NCBI RefSeq assembly: GCF_003073045.1
Contig: NC_037591.1
Coordinates: forward strand, 23,159,319-23,223,318
Source of the DNA: Pomacea canaliculata
Lineage: Eukaryota; Mollusca; Gastropoda; Architaenioglossa; Ampullariidae
DNA length: 64,000 nucleotides
Reading direction: 5' to 3'
Under the pieces are notes generated by a model. The model was given only the letters and a program-made list of their open reading frames with translations, ran no database searches and had not been told where the DNA came from. Position numbers and translations under genes: made by a program. Shown piece after piece: positions 48,738 to 61,672 of this stretch. Position 1 is the first letter of the stretch, and each line of letters opens with the position of its first letter.

Positions 48738-49422
48738 CAGGTAGTCCTCGACTTACGACGGGGATCCGTTCTTAACGCGGCGTCGTAAACCGAATTTCGA
48801 CGTAAGTCGGATCATACGTTCATACAGTGCTGTACCATAATTCAGTACTGCAAATATTTAGCCATCAACACCTATCCTAACACAGTACCCTACATAATTA
48901 TCATAAACATAAGTACAGTAAAAAATTGTAGTACAGTACGTTTAATAAGAATATACTGTAAGTGCTGTAACAGTAATAAACAGTGTTAGGTTAGGCAGAC
49001 GTTTCCACATCAAGCCTGTCTCATCACGTTGAACACTATCTTAGCCAATGCATTAGGAAACTCAGTTGCTCCTTTCTCATCAGCACTAGCAGCTTCACCT
49101 TGCACTTTAATGTTATGGAAATCGGCACGATCCTTAAACCTCATAAACCAACCCCTACTCGCCACAAATTTTTCACTTTCACTTCCTTCCACCTTTACTC
49201 TTTTCAACGCCTCAGACAGTCGCCAAGCCTTCTCCTGAATAACCATAAAACTCACAGGGATACGGCGTTGATTTTGGTCTTGCAACCAAAGCGCCAATAA
49301 TCTCTCCATCTCAATAATAAGCCCACTACGTTACTTTGTTATCACTGTCGCTGTAAGTGGGAATGAGTGTCGTAACCACGAAACGACGTAACTCGAGACC
49401 GTCGTAACCCGAGGACTACCTG
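48738..49422 (-). mobile_element. Tigger/pogo-family DNA transposon, internally deleted
   Basis: 685 bp between TA dinucleotides. Inverted termini: left CAGGTAGTCCTCGACTTACG, right end reverse-complemented CAGGTAGTCCTCGGGTTACG, with further complementary 'cgtcgtaa' repeats inside. The minus strand (49010-49309) encodes about 99 aa of a CENP-B-type helix-turn-helix region (ALWLQDQNQRR, SRGWFMRFKDR, DEKGATEFP), the DNA-binding half of Tigger transposases. The DDE catalytic part is absent, so the copy cannot be autonomous. The TIRs still match well, which suggests fairly recent activity. Confidence 0.9.
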
Positions 49423-50921
49423 TATATATAAGAGACCTTAAACCTTCTAAGATATGCAGTCTGCACCTAGCAGTACTTCCCATCTATGATTGTACTTGTA
49501 GCAATGTTAGGTCAGGAGGTTGGTTTAGTATAAATGCTTTATAACAGGTTTTTTTAAAACAATAAATGTAGAGTTTGAAGGCTAACTGCTAGCAACTATC
49601 TAGATTGACTAGAAGTTAGGGAGTAGCCACATCTGCCTTGAGCAGCACTCTCTCAATGATCTATCAGTTGCATGGGGATCAAAGATTAAACTGCAAGAAA
49701 ACTTCTTTGAGGTTGATATTGGAGAGAGAGTGTGTGTGTGTTGGAGTAGGGGTTAGAAGGCTCTCTGAATGTTGATCTAACAACTAATGCTAAAACACAG
49801 CCAAGCAGCCAGTCCTAACAAGGTGCCATCAGCAGAGAAAGAACAGAATGCCCAAGACGAGATCTCCCAAATGACAATCAATCATCTCTGTAAGACTATA
49901 AGTACTTAACCACGAACTTGTATTAATGGACTGTTTGCAGACGATTTTTTTTTTAAGTCAACTACTAGAACAAGCTAGGCTGGTGTGCACAAAGCTTCCG
50001 GTTTAGTTACATTCATGGTTTAAGCTCACCGAGACTAACAGTGGAGAACTTCGAAAGAGGCTAAGTGTTGGTCTCGGCAGTCATCAATCCACCTATGTTC
50101 ATCCATGACTTTACTGTTGCACAGCTAAACTGTATGGTTACACATAAATACTTGGAAGACATCCACAATATTTGTAGTGGCCATTATTCTGTCTTATAAT
50201 GCCTGCCCCACAGTGTGCTCCATTACTTGTTATGTGCTCAGTTGTACAGACACTGAAGCTTTCAATTCTTTAACATGGTGCAGTTTAGGTCCACAAGAGT
50301 CTGCCTCCTCCCCAAACCTGAGCTTCAAGACATACCCCAAAAGTTGTCATTTTTGTTTAAACATCTCGATGTATGCTGTTTGTTTTCTTCATCTGTATGC
50401 AACAGTGGGTTTTTACATGAAGAGATAAGGAAGACTACAGGAAAATAAAGCTGCCAGCAGTGAGAAACTGATGGAGCCTTACCTGCAGTCTACAGGTACA
50501 GTTCTTGGTTACCCAACTTAAAACTCTGATTGCAGGGCCTGGGCCTTTCTCTGCTTCAAAGCCAAGTGCAATAAACAAAGGCTATGATGCACATAATTCC
50601 TTATAATTCTGGACTAGCAGTTGTGTGAAACAAAGATGATGCACAGCATACCTTTCAATACTTAACCCAATAATGCACAAAAATGTTGCAATGAGACCTG
50701 AAGTAAACAAAACCTACTGGTGACCTAGCTATGTTCTGCTCTCTTTGATATGTTAGATTATCTTTAAAAACAAAGATGTGAAAGTATTTCCAAATTTTCA
50801 CTTATTTTCCATTTAGAACATTAAAGCTGTACATGAAACATGTACAAAAATTGGCCAGCTCCAACTGCAATTCCATGTACAAAATTATACTAATGTAGAA
50901 GCATGGTAAAAATCCAAAATA
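49423..50921. other. TMEM267 3' side, UTR or spacer
   Basis: No ORF of known family. Part is probably the TMEM267 3'UTR, whose end I could not fix for lack of a clear AATAAA close to the stop. Confidence 0.4.
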
Positions 50922-52526
50922 TCACACATTATCACCTTTAATTACTAGAAGGTTATCAGTCGCCAGCTTTTGAAAATAAAAAGAATAAAATAAATGCATG
51001 CATAATGCAAGGACAACAGTACCACTAACATGTAAAACTTCTGGAACAGGAGGAGAGCTACCTAGTGGAGGGAACCAGAGTCCACGGCGAACTGCATCCC
51101 TAAGATGATGGGTAAGCCAAGAAGTAGCGTAGATCAGTGTTAGCTTCTTTAACTTGATGGATTTCAGGATTGATGCCATCAGCCATATCATCACAGTTAC
51201 AATCAACAGCAAGGTGGTAGAGTGAAAAAATGGGCGGTTCTTTAGGTTCAGGGCACCCTAACAAAAAAAAAAGAAAAATAAAAATAAAAGATTATACCAT
51301 AATACATCAGTTAATTAAAATATGTCTCATGCACTTATTCTTTCATATAGTGAGTATATATGTATATAAACTGGGTCCACTGGTGAGGTGTTGTAGCAGC
51401 CCTATGCTCTTCAAAGGAGCAACAAGGAATAAACTAAATTATGTATTTAAAACATAACTCCTTACACCAGTCAACACAGTTGTCAAGAGTGGTAATTATT
51501 GTCAAATTGACTAATCTGCCTGTGAATCTTCTAATGCAGATTTATGACACTCAATCCTTACTGTTTATTCTTCAATTCCTCTTTGTGTCCTCTATATTTG
51601 TCTTTTATTGTCTTTATAGTTGTTTCTTCATATTCTGTCCATGTCTCTCACTTGTTAATGCTGAGAGCATGCTCTTTCGTGAGCATGATTATGCGCTAGA
51701 AAAATCACACATTTATTACATATCAGGGGTAGGCAAAGTACAGCCTGCAGACCAGCCCGTCTGCCAAAATGTGAAGTGCATTTCTTTTAATTTTAAAATA
51801 AATGAAAAAATAATGAATTTCAAATTAGGTTGGGATGGTAAATTTAAAAAAAAAATCCTGTTTGAATCCTCCCTTCTCCCATAGCTGAATGGTTTGAGAA
51901 CTTGCATCTCCACTAAGAGCGGAAGGCTGGTTCAATGCACAGCAAACTTAATTAAAAGCATACTTGTTACTCCTATATCCATTTGATTACTTTTCCCACC
52001 TGACCCAAAAGTCAGGAATAGGCACCTGACCCCATAGAGTGTTAGGGAAGGTAAGATACGGGTGAAGAGTAGATAGAAAGTCCTCACATAAAGCTGACCC
52101 CCCCAAAATGAGGTCTCTAACATCTCACTCCCCAACGACCTCAAAAGGTTAGGAGCCGACCTTTACCTTTCTACCATGTCATCATTATCATAACACTGTA
52201 TATTAAAGTGCTGATATTTTATGAATGTTTACCTTTAGATTAAGAGATCTTGATGCTATAAAATGGTCAATGTCAACGGAACATGCTAAGAGTCCACACA
52301 GTCCACAAGACAGCCAGGTATCAAACTTCAGACCTGGAGACACCACAACTGCCCAAGACAGGAGACCAATAAGCCCATGTATAGCGCTGTCAGCTGCTGC
52401 ACGCCGCAACATATCAGAGGTAGCAACGCTGAAAACGATTTTATCACCGGTGTAACAAACACCTGCTAACAAGCCACTAAATATTAAAATTTGACATGTC
52501 TTAGTGCAGTTAAGTTCCTGAATCAT
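50922..52526 (-). CDS. TMEM267: Transmembrane protein 267
   Basis: Two coding exons, 52233-52526 and 50922-51257, joined in phase 0 (AAAG|GTAAAC ... TTGTTAG), giving 209 aa (human about 215). Family landmarks: DSAIHGLIGLLSWAVV, then DIDHFIASRSLNLK at the end of exon 1; RPFFHSTT and SWLTHHLRDAVRRGLWFPP in exon 2. These parallel human DNAVH..GMWSWAVV, DVDHFFLAGS, RPFLHCST and SWTSHHIRDGIRHGLW. Several hydrophobic membrane spans are visible. His/Asp-rich motifs (VDIDHF, THHLRD) resemble those of membrane metal-dependent hydrolase-like proteins, but no activity is established. The intron holds an hAT-like terminus and a SINE. Start is head-to-head with the LRR gene. Confidence 0.93.
51724..51765. 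mobile_element. hAT-like terminus in TMEM267 intron
   Basis: CAGGGGTAGGCAAAGTACAG followed by cctgcagaccagcc resembles the left end of hAT-Charlie-type elements (CAGGGGTxGGCAAACT...GCCCGCxGGCC). No matching right end was found before the SINE, so it is an incomplete copy at best. Confidence 0.4.
51875..52180 (+). mobile_element. tRNA-derived SINE
   Basis: A tRNA-like head with A-box TAGCTGAATGGT (51882-51893) and B-box GGTTCAATGC (51929-51938) at tRNA spacing, then a tRNA-unrelated body (about 51990-52170) rich in ACCTGACCCCA- and GGTTAGG-type words. The B-box is slightly decayed, so Pol III activity is unlikely now. The 3' limit is uncertain. Confidence 0.5.
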
Positions 52527-53098
52527 TGCAGTGGTCGCAGATTGGAGGCATTAAAACTAATTCTCGGGTTTAGTTTACATGCAGTGTCTTCTTATTATAT
52601 ACTTTTATGTTTGGACATTTGACTACTCTCCGCTTCTGATGGCTATCGACACATGCAAAACTCGACCACCCGAGAATGACTCGAAGAGTCCCGAGTGCGG
52701 ACCGCGCGTGGATGGGCGTGGCATGAAATAATGGTAAACCATAAGTCATAAGTAATTTCAATAATAAATTGATATGATTTTTACCATGATAAAAAAGGCT
52801 AGTCAAAACTTTTCAATGAAAACTACAAGGTTTTAGTCGTTTGGCAACTATTCCCAGTTCTGCGGAATAGTCATTCAGGGGGTGTAAGTCTGACACACAG
52901 CAACGCAGAAGCTCGCGGAGAGCGTGTTTTGTTTTTCAGTTGTGACTGACGAGTTAATGATAAGAATCATGGTTTCTTAAATAGATGGTTTGCTTAAAAA
53001 TTGTTGTCTATGTTTATATTTTTCTTCTTTAGATTTTTCCATGCTGTCTGCTAATTTATATGCAAGATTCGGATCACCATGGCTATATTCACTAGATC
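52527..53098. promoter_or_regulatory. Bidirectional promoter region, TMEM267 / LRR gene
   Basis: The starts of the minus-strand TMEM267 and the plus-strand LRR gene face away from each other across 572 bp. CpG-bearing sequence lies at 52660-52720 and 52900-52930; no TATA box was evident. A strong acceptor (TTTTTCTTCTTTAG, ending 53032) suggests the LRR gene has a 5'UTR exon in this interval. Confidence 0.5.
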
Positions 53099-56000
53099 AT
53101 GGATCGAGTGTTGCCTTTGAAATACATCGCAAAGCTGGTCTGTGCACTTCATGTCTTGAACTCAAGCCACCTGTCACCATGGCTTCAGCAAGTCGACGGA
53201 GAGCTGGAAGGCGTGCTGCAGTTTCTTTTGCAGATGTACCCACATCGTGTGACAGGACGGATGGTTACAGCGTTAGCACCTCAGCATCTCCGAAATCTGA
53301 GTCTTGTAAAATGCATAAAATTAACACCTCAAGATATTCTTCATGTACTAAAAAGGCAAGCTATTTAATAAATACAGGGTATGATATGTAAAAGAGAAAT
53401 AAAAACCATGTTAAAAATATCTTTTATGTTTGTGGTACCTTATGTTATTCCACAACATAATCTACTCCATTTTTTCATCTCTCCCCCCCCCCGCTATCTC
53501 TTTTTGTTAGTTTTTTAATTATTCATTTTTATGCTTATAAAGAATGATAAAAGAAAAATAATAATAGTATTTTTTTATCTTCAGTTAGTAGTTTGGTCAA
53601 GATTCAATGCATTGAATATTGAAACAAATTTTTGTGTGCTTGATATACTGGCCACAGGTGCAGAAATCTGCAGCAGTTGTCTCTGAGGGAGTGTGGGCAC
53701 CTAGAAATGGATCAGTTGGTGTCATTGTGTTCTTCAGATCTTTGGCACCTTGTGAAGCTTGACCTGGACTCCTGTGTCACTCTTAGTGACCAAAATGTCC
53801 ATGTAAGCTGAAATGGTATTAATTTGGTTTGTAGCAATGAACTTGTGTAAATCTACTTATTGGAGTTCAAGAAAGAGAGTGTGAGAGAGAGAGATGACAC
53901 ATTTTATTGCTTTAAGCATATTGGCAACAGCAAAAGTGTTGGAATTCACTCAGTGTGGCCATATTTATGTCATATTATGTGGCTTGACATTAAAAATAAA
54001 TTATGAATAAAAGAGCAGAACTTCTCAAAATGTCTGTACATCAGGTAGCAAAACATACACACACAAACAAATATAAACACACAGTCATCTGCTTACTGAA
54101 ATGCTTAAAAGCTCCCACACACTCACACAGACATGAATAAACATAAATAAATTCCTACTTTATCTACCACTAATACCAGCCTTAGTCTGGGCTATCCCAC
54201 TAATTCTATTTCTCTTTTTTTCTTATCGCCATATATGCATATTCACCTCCAAATATGAACATTCCAACAGTTTCTCACCCTACAGCATAAAAAAAAAATT
54301 ATCTTGGCTAGTGGTTACAGAAAAAAAATTAACAACTTATTGTCAAATGACATTTTTCCAGTGTCATGAATGTTGCCTAATTTTCAACTCATTAGTGCTA
54401 ATGAGCATTTTCCTTCAGTGTCTTGCAGTATTTATCTCCTAAGTCTGTAAAATGTACATAATGTACATAAAACACGAACTCCATCCTTTACCATACCTGG
54501 GCAGAAGGGACATTGGTGAGAAACTGTTCGTATAACTGTTTATTTCTGGTACTCCCATTTAAAAGTATGCATAAAGTTTTCTTTTTTTGTTTTTCTTTAC
54601 AGTTTTTTAAACTACTATACATATCAAATTAAGACCTGTTTTGAATGCCAGCACACCATTTTTAACAACAGATGTCCCTCCGTCGATCTCTAAATTTTAT
54701 CACCAAAGGTTTCTCAACACCAACTTCTTAGAATAACCGGTCATTACCAAAATCTGTAGAAAATCACACATTACATATTTTTATGCCCCCAGTTAGCTAG
54801 CAGATAAAGCATATCATACTTCTTCCTTGAATGTCAAGTATCGTGGAGATTGTATGTGTGAGGGAGAGAAACTATTGATACAAATGGGTTAGGGCAGGAA
54901 TAAAGGTGGCAGGGAGAGAGAGAGAAGTGAAAAAGCAATTTCATGTATATCTACCTGTGTTCCTACCAGTCTCCCTGCCAAATTGTTTATCTATATACCA
55001 AACAAGTAATTTTCCCTCTGGTTTATTCACTGTTTCAAAAAGTATTTCACCTGCAGTTCACATTTCCAATCAACACATCAGCAATCTGCAAACTCACAGA
55101 ACATGATGCAGAGGATTAAATAGAAATCAGATGACAGCACAAGTTACAAGGAAACAGTACTCACTCTAGGAAAGGACACCTCTTCATAACCTCTTCCAGT
55201 CTCTCCTAATGTATTTTTGTATTTACATCATTTTGAAGTTTTGTGTCACGTAACGGGAACATGCTCCTTCCATCCATGTGTCTTGAGTGGCAGAAAACTC
55301 TGTAAAACAAGGCCTGTTTTTTCACTAATTATGCTAAAGGGATTATTGTTCACTAAGCTTTTAGTGATAATAGGTTTCTATTCTTGAGCATAACAAAGCA
55401 ATGCCGATTGGATAGTTTGAACTATCATAAAGAATGAGCAATAATGAGAACAATACATTTTTTTCTTTTTTGCTTTAGGTAATTCTTAGAGAAGCTACTT
55501 ATCTGAGGTATCTGAATGTTGCCAACACAAACATCACAAATGCTGCCTTTCTTCCTGATGCTAGCAAACAGCTGAGGCGTGAAGTATTTAACAAAGTAAT
55601 TAATGAATTATTTTCTTTTAACTTTTTAGTTGACCTGCTTATAAAAAAATGTTACCAAAAGGAAGAATATTCAGTTTAAATTTTTTGCCACTCTCTCTAT
55701 TTTAAGGCTGGTATTTTACAACTCACTTAAGCACATTTTTTCAGTGATTTGATTTAGTTCATTACAAGATTACACAGTTAATATTCTCACATTTGCTCTG
55801 AAGGAGGTCAAATATGCAGTATCATTTTAGTCAGTTTAGTTAATGTCTAATTAACACACACTTTCACCTCTCCCATTTAATGTAGCTTTGAAGATGTTAA
55901 CATTTCCATTATGAACAGCATCCCTAGCTTATGTTTGACCTGTAAAGAATTTCATAACGGAAGTTGCATGGATGAAAATATATGCTGACAAGATATCTGT

Positions 56001-59000
56001 TGCAGAAGCATTTCCAAGGATCAGATTCTAAGTGTGCATGTTCTTTAGTGAGTGTAGATGTGTCAGGTTGTTCACAGCTGACCAGTACTGGTGTTCGACA
56101 TCTATGTTCATTGACAGGAAACACTTTACAAAGTCTTAACATCTCTTGGACTGGTGTAAGTTGTCTTTTTTTTAAAAACTGACTGCAGTTTCTTAAGAAG
56201 GTTTGTTGTATTTTTTTCTCCCTAGAGATAAGACATTTGTAAACAAGTCCTGTGCTTACATAACTTTGTCTGTGAGAGGCATTCTGTTGAATAGCTGTCA
56301 CTTCACATTTTCTTTGTTACTCCTATATCCATCTGAGCTGTGTTTTTCTATTTTCATAGGCTTTTTTTAAAATGTTGTTTATTGCATTGTTTGTAGAAGA
56401 CACTTTCTATAATCATCATGGGTGGAAGACTTGAGAGCAGATATTTCTAATTTCATTTCTTCTTTCTTTGTGAATTTTTTGGTATTCTTTTTTTCTTATA
56501 TTATTGAGCAGAAGAGTATGAGTATACATACACAAGTCAGGTGGTGATAAGAAAAATATCCAAGTCAAAAAATCCTTTCTCTTCTAACAGTTTGTAACTA
56601 ACAGGTTTGTTCAATTAATAGGAACAGATGGAGGTGTTACAAAGAAAAACATACAGACAAAGATTTTTACATTTTTTTCCCCTCAATTTGACTTGATTTG
56701 GTTTATATGGCAATCATTCCTGGTGAACCATAAGATGAAGACAAACTAAAACATTAAAAAGAAAGCACAAATTATCTTTTGTGGACTGAAGAAGCTCCCT
56801 ATCTATTTGTAAATCTTTCAGGACATAGATAGATGTGTGTACATTCACACCAGCATATATATTAGCCCAGAAGCCTGTTAAGAGGTTCATTTCAGGACTA
56901 TGTGTGCACTATGTCTCATGCCATAAGTTTGCCTGCATAAGTTTAGTTCCTTTTGCATGATTTTCTTTTGTACCAGGTGCATCTCATTTGCATCATAACC
57001 AATCTGCATGTTGTGCTTAAACTTTTGCAGGTGGACTTCACAGCCCTGCTGTACCTATCTGCTTTGTCTTTACCAGCTGCTGTGCAGTTTATGCTAGATG
57101 CTGAGAAATCGTTTGGAGCAGATCCCACCCTCACCAGTTCCTTGCGTCAGGAACTCTCTAGCTTTCACACCATTTGTCATCATCTAGAAGCCATTGAAGC
57201 CGAGAATGAGATAAAAGCAAAATTTCTCAATGTCTTTGATAAGCCTGAGTGTGATCAGGGTTTAGAATCTCAAGGACAGGTGACTTTTGAAGGACAGACA
57301 ACATCTGAAGAGACTGGGATATCTGAAGGGCATGCAGTGTTGAAAGGGCATGGGACATCCATCTCATCAGAGTTCCTGCTCTGTTCCTCCAGCAGCAGAC
57401 AGGATGCAAAGGCTGTGGAGCAATCAACAGTAGGGACTCTGGAGGATACAGCTGTACAGAGTGCTTTACCTCAAAGCTCTGTCCAAAGTGGGGAACAAGA
57501 GTGTGGTATAATTCCCCATGTCCTAGAAACATGTGACCAGGTTGGAAAGAACTCCCAAGAGAGAAGTGTGCTAGAGGACTCAGATGAAGCCACAACCATC
57601 TTGGAACCACCTAGCCAAACACTAACCAGCAGGCTAAGCCAGAAGTCTAGTACCAGTTCCGTGTCTTCCCTGCAGGACATACCAGCTACACAGCCCAGGT
57701 CAGATTGGTGAAACTGTGTGCTTTCCCAGTGACACAGCTGTAAGCAGTGAGAGACAGCTGTGGAACTCTGTGCAAACTGGAAAGTCCATATCTGGCACAT
57801 CTGATTGTCCTAAAGAGGAAGCCACTGAAATAGTGATTGTGCCTTGCGACAGCCACACATCACAGCCTACCACATCCTCAGCAGATGATGACCATCATGC
57901 AGATATAGTCAAGCCAGAGCTGCCTTCGATAGCAGTGGTGACAAACACAGCCAAGGCAACAACATCAGCATCAGAAGCAGATGAAGGTAGAGTCAAGGTG
58001 AATGTTTCATCAACAAGAGTAGAGGTGACAAGCATGATTCCATCAGAAGTGGCACCAGTATCCTCTCTGGAAAAGATGGCAGACAGCAAATCTATAGTGA
58101 CCGACTTGATGGAAACAGAGCCTGTATTCATACCAAACCTCCAGCATTTGTGTATAGGATCAAGGTGTTTTGAAGGTCATGGCAACCTTTCACTTGGAGT
58201 AGCATGTCTTGACAGGTGCCTATCTGCCAACTCTGCTCTGTGTAGTCTCATCATTTTGTGTTCTGAGAGCTCCCCTGATATAAACATGGTGAGTTCTTGT
58301 CCTTTTTCTGGCGTATGTGTGTGTGCACATATATCTTTTTATTGACAGATTGCATATATTTCATCTGATTTTTACCGGTATGTTGGCATTAACAACATTA
58401 GTGATGGATGCTTACTCAAAACAGGTGGTGGATGTTGTTGCACATCGGTTACCACACTTGAAAGAGCTGACAGTGGATGCAGCTGAAAGTCTTGCCAATA
58501 GCAGTGTCTTTCAACTACTCAGCACCTGTAAAAATCTGACAAAGATTGACCTTACAGGTTAAAGAGTTTTTCTCTGCATCATTTGTGCTAACTACAGAAG
58601 ATTTCTCTTTGTCTCTTTTAATTAAAAATCTGAGAGAAGAAAATAGCTCCACCTAGACTTTTAAAGGTAAAGGGGAAAGAGGGAGAGAAGAAAGAAAAAG
58701 AAAGAGAAAGATATAGTAGAGTTTTATTTTACTTACTTCTTTTACTGCAGTCAGACGCAGTGTGTGTGTGGAGTTATGGGAAATAAAATTGCTCTTACTG
58801 ATATACCTAGACTTTTACTTCTTTCTTCTCTTAATGCATGCAGTCAGGTGCATTGTGTGAGATGCTATAGAAAAAGATGCCTGTACATAGCTGTACATAT
58901 ACTGCCTGAATTTGTGGGACAGGTGCATGCTTCCTCACAGATGCAGCACTACTGCCATTATGTAATAACCCAAAGGTAGAAGAACTGCTGCTGTCAGAAA

Positions 59001-61672
59001 CATGTGTCTCCCACCCCTTTCTGTTGAGCATTGGCAGGATTGCAGAACATGTGAGTATTTGTGAACCTCAGGTGTTACATGATCATAGTATAAACAGCCT
59101 TTGCTGCATCCCTAGTTTTGCTGAGGATCTTACTTCACAGACATTGAACGTATAAGAAGAAAAAAAGAAGTGTGGTTAAGAAGGGCCCTAAAGCAGTAGC
59201 TTAAAGAAATATGAATTGGATGCTTTCATTCATCCATACAGACCACTGCCATATGAGTGCTCATTCACACATTATATGCTCAAGAAAATGTTATAGGAAT
59301 GTACCCATTTTGTGGCATTACAGAAATGCAGTATGACTTGATGTGTGTCATTGTTATACCTTCCCTAAATTGTCACAATTGTTAGTCACTTTCAGTTTCC
59401 ATATACATTTCCATGCATCAGTCACCAGCTATTTTGTTTTTCATACATCCTTGTTTTCTGTTTTATTTCATTGCTGCCAGCATTTATTGTTTTTAGGCAT
59501 TTATTTATTTTTTTTTTTTGTTAGCTTCGTGTTCTTGACTTGGCCTGGTGTGAGAACATTGAGGAGTACAGTCTCAACACTGCACTGAGGGAGTGCTCAC
59601 AGCTTACCCGCCTCAACCTTCGTCAGTGCCCTGTGAGCGATCACACTTTAGAAATCATTGCAACTCACTGCACACAGCTGACCGTTCTTGGACTGTCCTG
59701 TGTGTTAGATATTTCTGATGCTGCAGTTGCAGCCCTTGTTGGGTGCCTGGAACAGCTTCAATCAGTGGATCTAAGCTGGAACTCAGGTGAGGAACATTAT
59801 TTTGTTAACTCATGATATAATTTGATTCAAGCTGGAGGTCAATTTAGAAGGTCAAGTAAGAAGTACATTTATTATCCAAATTGTGACTTTGATGTGAGTC
59901 TGATCGAGTCTCAGTCTCATTTCAAGATATAAATGGTATAAAGTGACTGCGTCTAAACCATCAATGTTCAGTCGGATGCTGAATGTTTAGTGGCAGTGGT
60001 GCAATGCTCACTGCATCTAAGGCATACATAATTTAAAACGTGAATGTAATTTTATTTTTTTCTGAGTTTTTTCATGCAAGACGACAGCTAATAGAATGTA
60101 CTTTTCATTATGGCTTAGGAAGCTAAGAGGGTCATGTAAAATGTAGCTAGTAAATGTTTTTTACCAAACCCCAAAGTGTTCATGTATAGATGTCTGTGTG
60201 ATGCAATAGAGTACAGGCAAAAGAATAACAGCAGGGAGAAATCTTTGTAAGAATCTCTGTGAATGTTAACAACATAGAGTTTACCAGAAGCATCATTGAT
60301 GTTGACACCTTCTTGCTTATTTTTAATGTTGTCTTCATTAATTTAACTTGCCTTCTCCATATAGAGTTGACAGACACTTCAATCTATGCCCTGCTTGTGT
60401 CATGTCCCTGGCTGCACACCGCAGAGCTTACAGGCTTAAAGCGCATCACATCAGCTTCATTTTTACCCATAATTGCAGGTAAGGACTATGATGTTGATTA
60501 AAAAACATATCCTGCCATTCCTGCAAGCGTTAAATGCAATCTTATATGCAGTTTTGCTCATGGCTATCACTTTCCACAGAACATGAACAGTGTGTGATGC
60601 TTAATGAATGCAGCTTGTGATGGCAGTAGAATAACTGCCCACAGGTGGCTTGCTATTATAAAGGATGACATGATTTGTTGGAGTTTTTTTCTAGATACAT
60701 GCTGCTGCACATTTATAGTAATGACTTTGTTACTATTTTCTTGATTGAACAAAGTTATAGCAAAAACAAGATGACTACTTAAAATTCTCTTCTTCAGATC
60801 TGGATCGGTGGCGTAAGTGTCAGGCCTGATACGTTACAAATTACTTGTACGGAAAGCAACAGCACCAGCTGCTGATCTTGATTCATCTGATGAAGTGTGT
60901 TTGCTTTATTGAGTCACATTTATTTTCACATGCAATCTTTTGTTTTGAACTCTTTTCAGAAATGTGAAATGTTTGTGTAGCTTTGACTGTAGTTGCATAG
61001 CAGAACTAGGATGTTTACAGAACTATTTTCATTGCATGCTATGCAGGTGTGCATAAATGATGGTTATTTAGGAAAATTGCAGAGACTTATCTTCATTTCA
61101 ATTTAAATAAATCTGAGATTTTAGCACAGTGTCTGATACAAGATACAGTTGGATAAAAGGGTAATTTTTTAGCTGTGCTACTTTTGAAGAGCCTTTCCAA
61201 TATTTAGTATATGCATGGTGGTTGAAATCAAAGTTTGAAACTAGTGAATGTATGTAATGAATTTGAGTTGGGAGAGGAATTACTTTATTGATCACGATCC
61301 TTTCTTTTCACCTTGTAATTGTCATAAAGCGAAAGACCACTATTTTCATTTCCAATTTCCTGTCTTATCTGTTCTCAGAAGTATTCAGTTCATTACCTTC
61401 TTTTTGTGTGAACTTGTTGATAACATTCACTGATACCTGTTGAATCTTTTCAGGATCCTGAAGATCTGTTCATGCCACAGCGAAGCACATCATATGCCAC
61501 CAGCCTGCGCAGCCTGTACCTGCACTATTGCGATAGCGTGTGTGACAGACACTTACAGGAGATTGTTGCAGTGTGCCAGGGCTCATTGGCTATTGTTGAT
61601 TATTATGGTGAACCTGTTATGCCCATTCTGTTCTCTGCTCGTCCTGGACAGTTATTTCTGCCATCTCGTTGA
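53099..61672 (+). CDS. Leucine-rich-repeat protein (AMN1/FBXL-like) with a large disordered insertion
   Basis: Exons: 53099-53355, 53658-53802, 55479-55595 (or -55583), 56006-56155, 57031-58288, 58425-58557, 58941-59050, 59525-59786, 60365-60478, 60798-about 60812, 61454-61672; about 925 aa. Cysteine-type LRRs recur (RNLQQLSLRECGHL, LRVLDLAWCENI, LTRLNLRQCPVSD, LRSLYLHYCDSV), as in F-box/LRR adaptors and AMN1. No F-box was recognised; the N-terminus starts MDRVLPLKYIAKLV just after an in-frame stop. Exon 5 adds about 400 aa of acidic Ser/Thr/Glu/Gln-rich sequence inside the LRR array. Intron 1 uses a GC donor (AAAAG|GCAAGC). Odd: exon 5 changes frame near 57600-57711 and is 1258 nt, one base over a multiple of three between phase-0 introns. 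The exon 10 to 11 join is not phase-consistent as I read it. The exact orthologue is unknown. Confidence 0.8.

Noticed and set aside
53041-53391. ORF starting at 53041 as the LRR gene start
   Set aside because: It is out of frame with the LRR reading (MDRVLPLKY...LKR) that joins exon 2; treated as an upstream overlapping ATG.
57227-57800. Long minus-strand ORFs opposite LRR exon 5
   Set aside because: Shadows of the plus-strand exon; no family motif and no splice context of their own.
58317-58424. Extension of LRR exon 6 upstream to 58317
   Set aside because: The phase-0 acceptor at 58424 joins exon 5 cleanly and restores the LRR pattern; the upstream stretch reads as intron.
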